Below, in pieces: positions 12,514 through 26,976 of a stretch of DNA of 64,000 nucleotides. Position 1 is the stretch's first letter; each line of letters starts with the position of its first letter. The translations under genes were made by a program, and so were the position numbers. A model generated the notes under the pieces. The model saw nothing but the letters and a program-made list of their open reading frames with translations. It was not told the origin of the DNA and ran no database searches. Source of the stretch: Rostratula benghalensis (Eukaryota > Chordata > Aves > Charadriiformes > Rostratulidae); assembly GCA_013399305.1 (NCBI GenBank), contig VXAI01000067.1:248001-312000 (forward strand). The letters run 5' to 3'.

Positions 12514-15171
12514 AAGTGCTAGCAACTAAACTCTCTGTGTGAAAATATCCCATCCTTTTCCGTAAAATTAGGCCATGCTAAATCACCATATTCTGCTTTA
12601 AAGAGCTGGCACATTAGTGACAATGGCTTAGGTACACAGATATACAGAGAGTAAAAAAACCCAACCCTCTGCTCATGAGAAATGGAGCCCCAAAATACAG
12701 AATGGCAAATTCCAACATGGGTATACATTCAGATCATATTCCAAGCAAAATTCTTACACTAATTAGAGATCAATTTTTACAAGGCTTCAAATTCTCTGTG
12801 CCTCAGGGCTAGGTTACAGAATACTAGGTTTATTACTCTTACTCTTTAGACAAAGACTCATTTTCTGCTCGAATCAGTATGAAGAATCTGTTGCACTCCA
12901 GCTGCTATTACACCCTTCAAAGACAGCCATACTCTCCTTAAAAAAGAGACACACACAAGCCCTCATCAACTTTCCATGCTTTTTCATCTCAGCAGACATC
13001 CCTCTGGAGGGGCACTGAGGCAAAGCTGTCCTCAGCCCCGGGGGATGGAGCAGAACCTGCATTTTCTCCACTCTGAGCCTAACAGAAGGATCTGGCTTTT
13101 TTTCACCATCTGTGCTGTACCTATTACTATCATGAAGTATGTTTCTTCTTAATATTTAAAAGATGCCCACAGATTTCCTTTTTTCTCTATTTATTCAAAA
13201 ATTTTGAAGGGTAAAAATGCTACTGTTAGACAAGAGGCAAATTTTTAGTTTCTTAAGAGCATATTTGTGCAGTTAAAATGCCATCCTAATCCGCTATCGC
13301 TCCGTTCCACTGTATCTCTCCGGACTTTCCAGGCAAGGAATACACAGCCAATAACTCTATCCTCCTGACTATGCCTTGGGCTCTGGCAAAGAGCAGCTGA
13401 GAAGAAAGACGTTTTACATATTTATGATTAAAAGATAACCGATAACCAGGATCCAGATGTTGGTCTCTGCTGGCTAGTGCACAGTGCAATTATTATTCCG
13501 TTTATAGAAAGAGATGTTGTCCTGCCTTTTCCAGCCAACCAGAAAGGTCTTCCATAAAATGCTCAAATACTCTGAAGAGGGGCATTCAAAACAAGGAACG
13601 ATAAGGGAACAAATTATACTTGCTCCACAATTATTGCATTATATAAATTTAACATGGCCTCAACCCTACAGCATCACCCATTCCCACAAATGCCAAGGCT
13701 CGCTTGCCCTAGGAGCTCGGATTTCCCTCTGTGGCTCGGCACCGGCTCTCACTCGGGTGCCTACAGACAGCACTGTGCACCCAACGGAAAAGCAAAACAT
13801 GGGCTAGCAGGGAGGAGAGAGCAGCCTCCTCCTCACACCCACAGCCCAGGGCAGCTTCTCATGAGCTCAACAGGAACAGGCAGAAATTGTTAAAGCCAAA
13901 TAAAGTCTGATAGTGTTAATAACGTGATTCTCTCCCTGTGCTTGATCTTGGAAAAACATCAGAATTTGTTTAAAGAACTGAATCGTAGTCTAATTCCCCG
14001 TGTTCCTCACAATGAGCAATCCAGCCAAACCCTAGGGTCTCTTTGGGGTTTTTTTGTTGGTGAGACTTTGGGATGGGGGAAAGAGATGGAATAAAAGTAA
14101 GCAGGGTTGAAAGGCAGGAGGTTTTCAAAATACTGAATGTATAAAAATGATAGCTACCAGGCCATGGAATAGCCCACAGCTTCAACAAACACATTAGAAC
14201 ACATTTTAACCATTCACCATCTGGCATCTGACTATAATGTTTTAATGACTTCTCTTAATAAATTGTCAGCTTAATAAATCCAGTTGCCATTTATACCAGT
14301 AAGCAATGTCTTGGCAAAAATCGTCCACAATTCCATAAAGGGAAAGCAGGTTAGAAAGGTTAGAAACACTTGGAAAAGATGTAACAGTCACTAGAACTGA
14401 AAGTCTGCGAAACATATAACATTACATCAAGTGCTCAGATTCTGTACGCTAGTACATTATTATTTCTTTTTTAGCTGTGGACAGGAAAATGTATAAACTG
14501 CTAATCCATTATATACAGCCATTTCCTTTGGGTATTTCTAAACAATGGAAAAACAGAACTTACTAAAGTTTAAAAATAACTATCTGTCTACTAACATTTC
14601 AGCTTACTTTTAAATATGCTTCTTGCAGCCTTAAAACTACTATGTATGTAGTGGTCATTTGCTTACAAATTTGTACAAAAAAATAATAAGATAAAGTTAT
14701 GTGTTTCCTATTAACATCACATTTTTGTAACTATACTGTGCATTCTCAAGCATCAGTGGAACTTCACACAACTGTAATTTCTTTCAACTCTTTTGTATTT
14801 TTCTGTGAACAGCTTCTTTCTTACTGAGATGTACAATATGCAGAAATTTCTGCCTTGATTAAATAATCTGATTTTAATTTTCTCCTGTCATTGTAAACAC
14901 TGCTTGCTCCCATATAAAGTCAACATCATTTATATGATATAAAAATATTTACAGACAGATAATTAAAACAAACAAACAAAACCAATAAAGAGAGCTACCC
15001 ATCAAGAAGTCATTCCTCCTCAAAGTATTTATTTCTTCCACAAAGCTTCAAATCAGATTTGATTGTTCAGGACAGCACAGATCCACCAAACTCCAGACAA
15101 TTATCAAGTTCCAGGTCCCAAGCTATGAGAGATTTTAACAGAGAACATTTCCAGGGGTTTAGCATGGACCA

Positions 15172-15223
15172 TACATATATATATATATATAAATAAATAA
15201 AAATATATATAATATATATATTT
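15172..15223. repeat. (TA)n / (TAAA)n microsatellite
   Basis: TA run, two AAAT units, then further TA runs; about 50 bases of pure A/T. Confidence 0.95.
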
Positions 15224-18200
15224 ATGGTACCACTCTTAGAAACAATGGCACTATTTTCAATGAAGATTTCACATGCAACCAAACACAAACTCACATTCCC
15301 CCCAAGGCAGACCCCCGAGTGGCAAATATAAGTCAGTCCTTGAAATCTGACAAAATAACAATAAAACAAAAAAAGCCGCAGAGCTTGCTAGTGTACTGTG
15401 TCAGGAAACATTTACAGCAAGTAGCTCTACAAACCCCACCACAAAATAAATTCCTACAAAATTACATCTGCATTGGCCTCAGTTAATTTAATGCAATTTC
15501 AATTGAACCTTACTGGTTTCAGCTTTGTGAGCTCTACCAGGCTTTCACACAGGGCTGGAAACTAGGTGGACCTGGATACACTGCAGAGGAGCAATACTGG
15601 GAGAACATGGGCTGCTGACCCATCATCACTTCCACGTGCTCAGGGTGCTTCCCACACACGTGTTGCATGAACAAAATACTCCTAGTTCAGAGAAAACCCT
15701 AAGCCAAGCAGTATGTACTATAAAGAAAGACTGTGAAGAGAGCAAGGTTCTCATCCTTCCATTGCTTTACTTTTAAAAGAATAAAAGGAATAAAAAGCAT
15801 AAAAGCACAAAATGAATTAACCACACCACAGTTCCCTCCTGGAGCAGAAGCTTCTGGTACTGCAAAATATCACAGAAATTATAGTTTAAGAAATAAAGCT
15901 CACTCATTAACTAATTTCCTAACAGCAGTACTTTCTGAATATCTCCCTTTCCCCCTTTTTATAATAACCACCACATTATATAACTACTTTCTTGCTGTTT
16001 TTAAGACTTAGGAAGCACAGATCTGGACAGCCTTGCAGATACTATTAGCTGGTTTAACAGCAAACCATTCCAAGAATACTCAATTTCAGCTTGTTTGCAA
16101 ATTCACTGCTTTGTTATTGTCCACAGTTGAAGAATTACAATTTTAAAAATTATTTTTCACTTTCACAATATTCACATGGGAAAGATTATATAATATCTCT
16201 TATGTTAAAAATCTGGATTATTTTTAAGTCAGAAAACTCATCCAGATATTCAAGCCATCAAGATTATTATTTCAATGTTGTATTACTGAATAGCTCTAAA
16301 GTCTCCACAATAAACAGAATGGTTAAAAACATCAGAAGGAAAAATTTAATAGTTTAAAAATGGATGCCATAAGTAGCACTACTATTGAAAATTATAGTTC
16401 GTTTGTCTACCGAAGACTTCTATGGTAGTTAAAGAATATCACGAACTACTATAAATCTCAGAGTTTAATATGTTAAGATATTACATTGGCATTCCCAAAA
16501 ATGCTCTGTTAATATTAAAACGGAGAAGTAATTTTGTTACAAAGCAAGTCTTACATTACATACACAGCTAGAAAGCTGCAATGTTTATAGAAAGCCAGTC
16601 ATTTAAACTTCCACTGCAAGTTCTTAAATCTTTGCTGCTGACAGTTCAGACGACAAGCAAGAAAAGGCTTGTGCCAGAATCCACTGTTTTAAGAAAGCAA
16701 GACATTCAACTGGTCCAATTTTTGCTAAAACACTGCTTGTGTTTGTGTAGAAGTATTTATGATTATACAATTGAAAACATGCAACAAAAGGTGGGAGTGA
16801 TTAAAAACAGCCAGAAAATTAATGCAGAAATGGTCTTCTCAGCCAGGTAGCATTAGCTTCTGCTTCTATTTCACACTCCTTAAAGAAACATTCCTTTTTC
16901 AAAGTGAAAAATAACACTGGGTTTAAGGGTATGCATCAAACACAGTGAAACAAAAAAACTCAGTTGTTCCAGGGTTTCACTAAATCGCAAAAAGTTCAGT
17001 AATTTGTACTCTCCTGAAGACTTTTTGGTTTGTTTTGTTGTTTGTTTTACGTCTTTAAATGTAATCGTTGCTGGACAGGTTAAAATTACCTTTAAGCCTC
17101 TCTTGTTTATCTGCAGAGGTAGCTACTGTTTCTCAGTAGTAGCTCCTCTTGTATTAAAATCCAAGTAGCAGCTCTGTCACAATTCTAGCCTGACTTTGCC
17201 AGATTCCAGCTGCCTCCTTGGTGGCCCAGAGCCCTTCCATACCAGCGGGGACACAGCTGGCGTTCCCAGCCAGGCTCACTCCTGAGCACCCACGAGTGCT
17301 CACGAGGCCATTGCCACACTCTCACACTCCGACTCAGAGCCTGTTCTGACAACTGTGGGACTCGGCACGGGTGGCACAGAGTTCACCCACAGCACACCCA
17401 GCTCCATCTCCCCAACCGAGCCTTGTCCCCAGGCCACCTCCCTCGCCCCACAGCCTGGTCCTCCCTTCCTCCTCCATCCCGAGGCCCACTCCCACTGCTG
17501 GTTTTCTGAAGGTTATCTCAACGTGAGGATCATCTACAGACTCTTCCCCCAAACAATCAGTGTTTTTAAACTGCCGATTACCTGCAGTGCAGCTTGTATG
17601 TATGAAGACTGACACGCTGTTGTTTAAAATTCCTTTTTCAAAAAGATGCATTAAGCAAACAAACATTTTCATATAAGGAAATTGTCACCGTTCTTATTTT
17701 AGACATAAACACAGTATTTTTATCAGAACCAGCTTCATTTAAAGCTTACTAACATTGAATGATTGTGAAAAAAAATATTCGTTTTTTAAGCATAAAAGAT
17801 TTATATCCATATAAAACTATTTTGCTTTAAATTGTTTTGGTTCAAATCTCAGGCCTGGCATAGAATAGATTTCTATGCTGCTTGGTTAGGAAAAAAATAT
17901 CAGCTTACCCTTTCTTCTTCTGGGTACAATAATTTCAACACAAATTTTTGCCTTATGTTAAGAGCAATGTTTGAAAGACTTTAAGACAAGAAAAGGGATT
18001 TCACAGCCTTGTATAATCTTTTTTTCTACAAAAACTTTTTTCTTAAACCAGTTTCTTATTAACAACACACTGACATTTTGCATCTCTTTTTTGTGTATGT
18101 AAGAACTTGACCAAACTGGATACGCTTACAAATTGTTTTAGTTTTCTTAGTGACATTTCTTTAAAGTGATATTTTTTCATGGCACACTCTTAAAAAGCAA

Positions 18201-19541
18201 TTTTATTATGTAGAAAATATGCCATATTTGCAAACTCTTTTGCTCCACTTGCTTTATGGAAAGGAAAAGAGCCCTATTTTCCACAAACGGCTGTGGTTTT
18301 CATGTCACTGAAGGGCACATAGCTTGGCTGTACACCCTACCCGCTGAGTCATCAGAAACTGGACTTGGCTGCAGAAAGCCATTTTTCTTTAGATCCACAT
18401 GTGATTGACACAGACCAACAATCCTGGGGAGAGGGCTCATGCTAATCAGCCACAGGCACAAACAAGAGCACTCAACCCACATGAGTTTATCCAGTTTGCA
18501 GCAGCCAGAAAATAGCTTTTCATGTTCAGAATGTCAATTTTTAGGACCATTCCTTCTTTTTTCTTTTTTTTGTCCAAATGGCTCAAGAGCCATATTTATG
18601 TCCCTTGGACACAACGCAAGGAAGCTTCCATGACTTCCAGAACTCCCTTCTTTTAATACCTAACCTCTAACACAATTTGATCAAGGAAGGTTTACTCTCC
18701 AGGGCAGCTAAGACGCTAGCTACCTTCTTCAACTGTGCTGCAAATGACCCTAATATTGACAGACAAGCAGAAAGTATTCCATCTCACCAGCAGGGTCTAT
18801 GTGCCTGAAGTTACTAAAGGCTGTACAGCAAAATTTTCAAAATGTATCTGTTGTTCTCTTCATTAACTTCTCTGTAGCTGAAGAATAGTGAAAGCATCGA
18901 TGTGTCAGCTGAAAGGTTAATGCTAAATCAAAAGGAAGAGCCAAGGTACTCATTGAGAGCATTTGCACACTGATATGGATCATCAAGTGACCCTTTGCTG
19001 CTCTTTTATTCAGAAAATTTGATGTACTAAGTCAGCATGGGGTTTTAATTTAGTAAGCAAAAAAAAAACCCGAGGTGATCTTGATTAGAAGTCATACATA
19101 TCACCATGCAGATTAAAAAGTAAGAGAAATTTTCAATACAGCACATTGTGGGAGCCTGCAGAGCTTCTCCAGAAGTATTTTATAATGATTTAGGATGTGG
19201 GTATGAGGTATACACCCTTGCAGCTACTGAAAAATCTTTCAAGTAGCATTCATTTTCCAAGGGAACGGTATCAGTAAATGGAGTGTCATGAAATGACAGT
19301 TTGCACAGAAGCATAAAGCAGTCTGAGCCAGAAAGTTTCACTGAACTCTCAGCTTTAGTTAAACTATGCCAAAAATATATGGGAATAAACAAACAGATTA
19401 GGAAAAGAAGGCAGAAGAAAGTAATAATCTTCACTGCGAGGAATGGGGCAAATGTAAACTGAAAGGGCCTCTGTGTGTAAGAGACTATAAAAGGAAGACT
19501 GTTTAGTGCTAAATCTGTTTTGTGTAGGCTTCTTAAGGAAG

Positions 19542-19568
19542 AAAAAAAAAAAAAAAAAAAAAAAAAAA
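19542..19568. repeat. Poly-A run
   Basis: Twenty-seven A, the longest homopolymer in the window; no element body was recognised on either side. Confidence 0.95.
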
Positions 19569-20490
19569 TCACACTAGCCATCCCAAAACCTTACACCTGG
19601 CATGTGAACACGTTTGGTTCCAGGAAGAGAAAGAAACAAAACCCCTAATCCTGTCCCAAGCACTTGGAAATGAGGGCCTTTGGGGTTGCAAACTTTGCAG
19701 GAGAATGGAGCAACACCAGAAGGAACACAGCTGATGCCATTCCTCTGTCAGACTCAGCAATGGCCATGCCGAGTCCAGGGAGCTCAGCCTTTGCCACGAG
19801 ATCGCTGTGGCAGCACAGTCGCCTCCTTTCACAGCTTGAGCCCAGGAACCACAAGGGCCCTGCAGAGGGGGAAACCTCAAACTGGCAGCGTCTAATTTGG
19901 TTTTGTTTATGTTGCTGTGTTCCCTATTGATCTGCATAGGGCTTAGAATCAACAGCAAAGACCAGAACCTTCCTGGTACAAACTGCAGAGGCAAAATAAA
20001 TCTCAGAATGATGCTTCCTGCTCCAAATCAGAAGAGACAGCTGGATCCAGCGGCCAGCAGTTGGGAAGTGGTCCCGAAGTCCGCCCGGTACAAGGCTTCT
20101 CACACAGATCAGTGTCTGTTTCAATTTATCTGGGTGCTGCAAGCCAGCCTTTGTGTCCGACACTGTAGTCTTTGCAGTAAGGCAGGATGAGCAGTGTACA
20201 TGGCTGTAGGGTGTAAACCCTATAAAGAAGTGGAAACAGATTCTCAGTAGAACAAGTATAATGCTGAGGAGAAAAAGCAGAAGAACAACAACGTTGCAAA
20301 TAATCCTTTGGGAACAGTTTAACCCTCAAGTGACTGCTACCAGAGTCTCTAATTAACGGATACACTGACTCCATAACAAGTCATGGACGTCTGTCCTCCA
20401 AACAGCGGTAGAGACTGAATAGTTTGAACACCCTGCATGATAAATACTTGACAATCACTCAAACATGCCCTGCTGGAGTAGCCTTAACAG

Positions 20491-20522
20491 TCTTTGTAGC
20501 TTTGTAGCTTTCTTTGTAGCTT
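20491..20522. repeat. Short tandem repeat of TTTGTAGCTT
   Basis: TTTGTAGCTT recurs three times at 10-12 base spacing. Confidence 0.85.
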
Positions 20523-23500
20523 CTCAGGAGTCTACAAAGGGCACAGCATCTGCATGCCCTCTCCACAAATTAACAACAGCTTGTTTTTTCCACACATCTC
20601 AGACTCTTAACTGCTCTCCGTAAACTCCAATACAGAAGGCACAGCTCATCCAGCTGCTAGAAAAGCGCCTTTGCATTTGGGTTAAGGGGAAACAAATCAG
20701 GTAGGAAAGGCAAACCAAAAGACACTGCTTCCTGATTTTCCATAAGATACTCATGGGACTATGTGCCATCCATGACCAGGCAGCATGTCCACCAAAAAAT
20801 GCACTATGTTTTGGAAGTGCTTTCCTTTCTAAATAAGGATGCCACAGATTTCAGTGTTGTCAGCATAATTTCCAGACCAGAGGTGTTGGTTATGCATTAA
20901 AACAAGAGCCACTCATCCTCAGAGTGCCCCATCCATCTTTCAGCATACAAAGGAACCAAACTAAGAAATCTTTCTACTGACACAGATTACGTTGCCTTTA
21001 GGGGACCCCTGGAAGGCTGTATTCCTTCTCCTGTCAGATACGCAGAATTTCACTCAGCACTCAACAAAACACTAGCATCAAATAACGTGCTTTTCAAGCA
21101 TGTGACCTGCGTTTCCAGCTGTCATGTACGCATCATCAGCACCTACCAAGTGCACCAAGGTATAACCACTGTTTAACAGATGACTGTCCAGTTTTTGCCA
21201 ATGAACCAGGATATTTCCTGCCATGGAATAACAAATGGACTTTAGCACCTTCAGAAAACAGAGTAATGAAATACCAAAACAATTCAATGAGTTCACAGTT
21301 TGCTGCCTGTGGGTGTCCAAGACCCACGAAAGCAGGCGAAAGGCAGCACACCCTGTGATGGACACATGATGCTGCAGCCTTGCTCCAGGCCAAGGCCCAG
21401 CTCTAGCCAGAGTTTGTGTACAGAGCTTCTGAAAGTAATTCTCCCCCAGTTCCAAATTGTACATTCAGGATTCAGAACGGTTGATTTATAATCTTGTAAT
21501 CTTTCTTACTTGTTCTTTTTCCATGAAAGTTGGCTCTCAATGATCACAGCAATTCATTTTCAACAGCAGTGGTAACGTAGGATAGCTTGCACAGGCGCTG
21601 CTCCTGTGTGGGTTGGTGTGACCAGACACATGTTCTCCACACCCCCAGGAGCATGTGCTCTGGTTAAAGAGCTGGGAGATACCTCTAGGAGTAGCTGGAA
21701 AACCCTACCAACACACACCTGCTCTCAAATAGAAGATCAAGGTAACTATCAAAGAGGAACTGCATCACTTTACTGCAGCAACAGCCTTTTCCACAGTTGG
21801 TAAGTTTCTTCCATGCCTTCAAAAGACACTGTCTCAAATCATTCATTCTGTTTTACTAGAAAATACTTGCCCAGTTCCTATCTAAAAGTTAGGAGTGAAA
21901 GGAAAGAACAGAACATATTCTTGTTAATAGGATTGATGCACTAAAGATCTTGAAATTATATTCCTGCTACAAAGGGGCATTAGTATGTTGGTAACAATCT
22001 TCGTAGCAGCACGAAAATGACAAACAGCAGGAGGCTGGGAAGACAGGAAATTCTGGTGATAGGCTGAGAAGTAAACAGATAAAAACTAAGCACATATCTT
22101 CTTCAATTTTTCTTTATACCAAAGATTCATCTTTTTCAAAATGAAGTTGTCACCTCTATGAAGTACTAATCGTAAGAGAAATTGCATTATGTCATTGAAA
22201 TAAGGAAATAATAGTAAAGAGAGAACACACAAGAGGAATAGAGTCCATTAGCACTCTAAATAAAGTATTAAAAATTCTATGAGAAAAAAGTTCTGGTTGA
22301 TAATATACAGTTTAACATCAGAGATTCAAATATCAGTACTAAAACCAAGACAAGAGAGGAAATAAATCCTATAACATGGAATATTTTTGTTGGAATAGTC
22401 AGTAACACTTAGCAAGCTGCATAAGCCTCATCAGTACTTCCAAAGTAAGATCTCTTCCCCTCTCCCTAGGCATGGGAATGCACAGAGGATGATGACAGTA
22501 TAACAAGCACTTAGTTGTTTCAGTAGCGTTTAGTCCAAGCTAAGTAAGGCACCAATAAAAAAACCCAAAACCCAAAACTTTCCTATACATCTGTTCTCTA
22601 GGTGACGTTTCTCTGAGACCTAATCTGCAAACTTCGTGGACAAAAACAAGCTTTTACTACTGTTAGCTCTGCAAAACCAATATAACCATGGCTGAGCAAG
22701 CTGGAATTTTTATTACTGGCAATGAAGTAAGATTCAGACAGAAAACAGCTTGATTGTCAAAGCTAAATGTGAGAGTTTGACATACTGGCTGTTAGAATAA
22801 TCACCTTTCGACTTGTAAACTAAGCAAAGTTTTATCTGAAAGTGATTGAGAGAGAACAAGTGCAGAACCTCCTGCTGTCATTTTCACACAGTCACTTCTG
22901 GAGACAATTCTGCTGTTGGTTAACAACCCTCTGCCCCCTTCCCTTTCGGCCACTCACACGTGCAACTGGAGGAGCAAGCTCAACGGTGCCAAAATGCTCC
23001 AACTATCACTGAGACATTTCAAAATCATACACGAACGATCAAAGAGGTAATGGATGTGGAATAAAAAGTAGGCAGCTTGCTGGATGGCTGAAGTTCTGCC
23101 CTTCTGTACTCGGGGCTCTGTCACAGCCCCACTGTGAGACAGCTTTTCCCGCCTTCCCAAAAGCAAAAGTGCAAGCACAGAAAAACACTTTTGACTTGCT
23201 GACCTCCCTGTAGGATTACTGCACATTGGACCCCCCAGCACTTGGGATTTAGCCTGCCTCCAGTAGGAACTGTACTGGCAGTCCCTACTGCGCTGTTGGA
23301 GACCTGCTGCCCCACTTCATCCAGATTCCCGTGCTCTGCCATGGCCACAGAGTCCTTGGCCAGGCTGCGCCCAACAAAAATTGTGACTCAGAGATCATCT
23401 TATTAAAGGCTTGATCTCCTCAGCTTTTTGTGAGGGGATCTACATAGCAGTATGCAGGACAGTGAGTATCAAAGCTAGTTCTGACTTAGTTTGCCCAGGG

Positions 23501-25164
23501 ACTGGAAGTGCTACAGTTGTACCACCACAGTATTCTGCACACATCAGCCCTGATGTTCACACAGCCTCCCTGCTGCCACTGCCTGGGCTGGCCTGGTCTT
23601 TAGAACCTAAATCATGTTCCTCTATGTATTATTACTCTACCTCTATTCTTTAGATACACCAGGAGAATTTTTTAACTGGGTCAGATGAAGAAGGATCAAA
23701 TTGGAAAAAGGAGATTCCACAAACAAGATCCCCTACACCTGGATGCGAGACACAAGCCTCTCCTGCCTCCCTGCAAACAAAAGAATACTGCCACTTCACC
23801 CATACTGCAACTTGTTTCTACACCCTGGGAAACAGTTATTTAATCTCTGTGCAGCATCAGATTGAGTCCAGAACATGAATGTAGTGATGGTCTTTTACAT
23901 AACTGACTTAACCCCAATTTAATAATTTAAAACCTAAATAAATAACATTTTTTCCCAGGGCATTAGGCCATTCTAAGGTTAGCACTCTGTTCCAGAAGGA
24001 GCTGCCAGCCACTGCACTCATCCTTTGGGGACTGCTTTCTCAGAACTTAAGTTGATATTGCCCATTCAGACTGTTACGAGAAGCTGAAGTCCCAACTTAG
24101 ACCATATTGTTTGAGACCCTACTCTTGGTTATCTTACTATCAGGACCTATTTCAGGTGATTCCAGCACCTCAGTTGGGGTCCAAGATTTTCTCAAAGAAA
24201 CTCAAGTACTTTATTTATTAATTTTCTAACTACCAGACTTACCATCTCAAGTCCTGAGACTACCCCAGGAAGCAGCTGCACCAGGCCTCCTGTCCCACAG
24301 CACAGCCCCAAAGAGAAGGGCAGAAGCCAGAAGGAAGGACAGACAGTGGATTGCTCCAGCCAACATCAGACAGAACACTGGGAACACTGTGGTTAAGTGG
24401 TGCCCTGGTTTTGCTTCTGAAGGAATATTAGCCAGTGTTTGTATTCTAGTTTTGGTTTAGTTTCCCAAGAGACGCCCAGTTCAGCAGTCACCAAAAAAAT
24501 GCTTTTGTTTAAAATGCCAGAATACATTTTATTCTGAATGACCTGTTCAATTTCCCTCAGGCTTAAGAAAAATCACTTTCTATGAAGAGATAAATGACTC
24601 CTCAGCCATCCATAGAACCTGGTGTCCTGCCAGGGGAGGGCTCCACCTCTGTCCCCCCACCAGCACCAGCAGCTGACATCAGCCAACGCCACTGAACAAA
24701 GACTGTGGTTGCAAAATCAGACGGAGTATACAACTCATCATAGCAAGCTTGGTTTGTCTCGACGCTTTCATCTTTTTTTTTTTCTACTTTAAGATGAAAA
24801 TTCATTCCAAATACATTCAATTATAAAAACATAGCCACGCAATTATATGGAAATGTGCAATATATTCTTTTGATATAATAAGACTGAATTTCTTCCTCCA
24901 GTTGATAACTTCAGTCTGATAACTTTAGCATTAATTTTCTTTTTTTACTGTAAATAACTAGGACACTGGATACCACTAATTACGCCAGCAAATGAACAAG
25001 TCATCTACTACTGAACTAAATTGCTTCTAATTGCACATGCAACTCCTGCACTCTCCTTATGCATAAATATGAAGGAGTTTATGCTTTTAAAAAAAGCCTA
25101 TGTCATTGTAGTGAGTGAATTAACAGAGAATTCACTTCCTAACATCATCGCTGGTTTTATTTTA

Positions 25165-25262
25165 TTTTTAGATTTGTATGATATAAGCACTGAAGTGCAC
25201 AACAGCCCTGTAAACATACAGGAAAACATGATCCCTGTTCCAGTGAGTTTACATTCTAACAT
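25165..25262 (+). mobile_element. Old amniote repeat fragment, same family as at 10.8 kb
   Basis: The segment with GTAAACATACAGGAAAACAT, GATCCCTGTTCC and AGTTTACATTCTAA aligns with the 'acaaacacagaa...agtccctgcccc...gcttacaatctaa' portion of the family seen at 10755-10882. It is more diverged than that copy. Confidence 0.5.
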
Positions 25263-26957
25263 GGGATTTCTTGTTAGTGCTAATTCTTTCCACTTTTCCA
25301 TACTGATTATCAAAAACAATTACAAAGACCTGTACAAACCATGTGCACTACTGCCTGCTAACACAAGTAAGATGGCACTTAGGCAGCATCATTACTTGGT
25401 TTTCTTCCTAAATCTTTTTTTCCTCAACACAGCATGACCTTCTCTCCTCTGCTCCCCCAAGCAACACACTCACAGGAACACAAGTTACCCAACTGAGCTG
25501 AATATACTGAACTCCCAAGTACAGCCAGTCATTCATGAACATGAGCAGTGACATCTGAAATCCTCAAGCTACTGGAATGAGAAACAGTTTTCAGATATTT
25601 TAAATATATTTACACCTTTTTTTTTTCCCCCAAATATCACATTAAGCCTTTAACACGTCACTTCACAACAATCATTTATCATTTGTATCCAGAAAAAAAA
25701 TCCACAGAAAAATAAATACCTCCAGTCTCAGGAAAAAGCTCCTATAATTTAGACAAAGCTAAGTAAGAATTCTTAAACTAACAACTATGTGTAGTCCTTG
25801 CATCGCAGTTGCTTATCTGTCATAAAGCAGACAAGCTACACAATGGCCTTGACTGCCCATTATATGTCTTTCAAAGTTAACCTTTTTCTATTTGACCATC
25901 TTATCTGCCTGCCTGAGTGATGCAACCCACAAGTCACTAAGTAAAATATCATTCTAGATCCCAAAGTCTTTGCCAAGGCACACCATGATCAATTTCAAGG
26001 ATTTTTAAAAGAGTGGTTGCAAAATGATTACTGAAAATACTGAAGGCCTTTCCCAGACAACTCTCTTAGTTTACTTTGCTATGTTTACTGTTGCTGTCTA
26101 GGTTTCTTTTGGGTAATTTCTAATTCTCTGGTGCTAGCCTTCACCTGGACAGGAGTTTGTGAAGGTTAGAAGTATCTCCTTATCAGCCCTAAAAAGCTCC
26201 TATTTTATTAAACACAGTTAGAACCAAGCAACTGCTTTCTCTAAAAAGAGAAATCTTTTCAAAAAGTAAGGAAGTGCTGACCCAAAGATGTTCTCCAAGT
26301 GTGAAACAACATCATGTGAGTGACATGAAAACAGGCTGGGGACTCCTGATTCCGGGGCACATGAGGACTGAGCGTACCACAGAGACCGAGCTTGCTTGGT
26401 TTCTGGTTGGAGGGGTTTTACCCTGTAAATGCCAGTGAATGCGCAATCTGTGGAACAACATTGTCATGAGCTTCAAAAATTTAATAGCCTAATGTTTATA
26501 GAGGGCAAGGCATTTTGGAAAGATGCTATAAAAAAGGCAAAGAAAAGTTAAAGAACAAAAAAAGAAAATATGCACAATAATTAGATTTTAGGTTTATTTT
26601 CCATGGACTGAACTGGAAGATCATAAAGTGTAAAAGAAATGTCTGCTGAGATTCGATAAAGAGCTTCCCCACAACACGCACACCTATCTCCAGCCTATAT
26701 AAAGGTACTGTACCAATACACGCTAGCATTTTTTGTGCGAAACCTGACTTTACAGACTTTTTAATGGCAATATGGCAAATTTATATTAATTACTTAATTT
26801 TATTATAGATTTTCTGTCATTTCTACACTTGTCTGTCTGTTCTATTGATGACAATTACCGTTCTGACCACAAACACAAAGTTGACTTCATATAGGCTACA
26901 AAGTTTGGTTCAGCACCAAGTTCCCCAAGTCCACAGGGTTCACTGAACTGTGCTCTA

Positions 26958-26976
26958 CCACACACATACACACACC
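26958..26976. repeat. Imperfect (CA)n
   Basis: CA units with one TA interruption. Confidence 0.8.

Noticed and set aside
19542..19568. Poly-A tail of a retrocopy
   Set aside because: No gene-like or LINE sequence and no target duplication was seen next to it; birds have little poly-A-tailed retroposition.
19569..19994. 141-codon minus-strand frame
   Set aside because: Other frames on both strands are also open here, and the peptide has no recognisable motif.
23840..23870. MIR-like phrase (TTATTTAATCTCTGTGCAGC)
   Set aside because: Only one phrase resembles the family and the flanks do not extend it.
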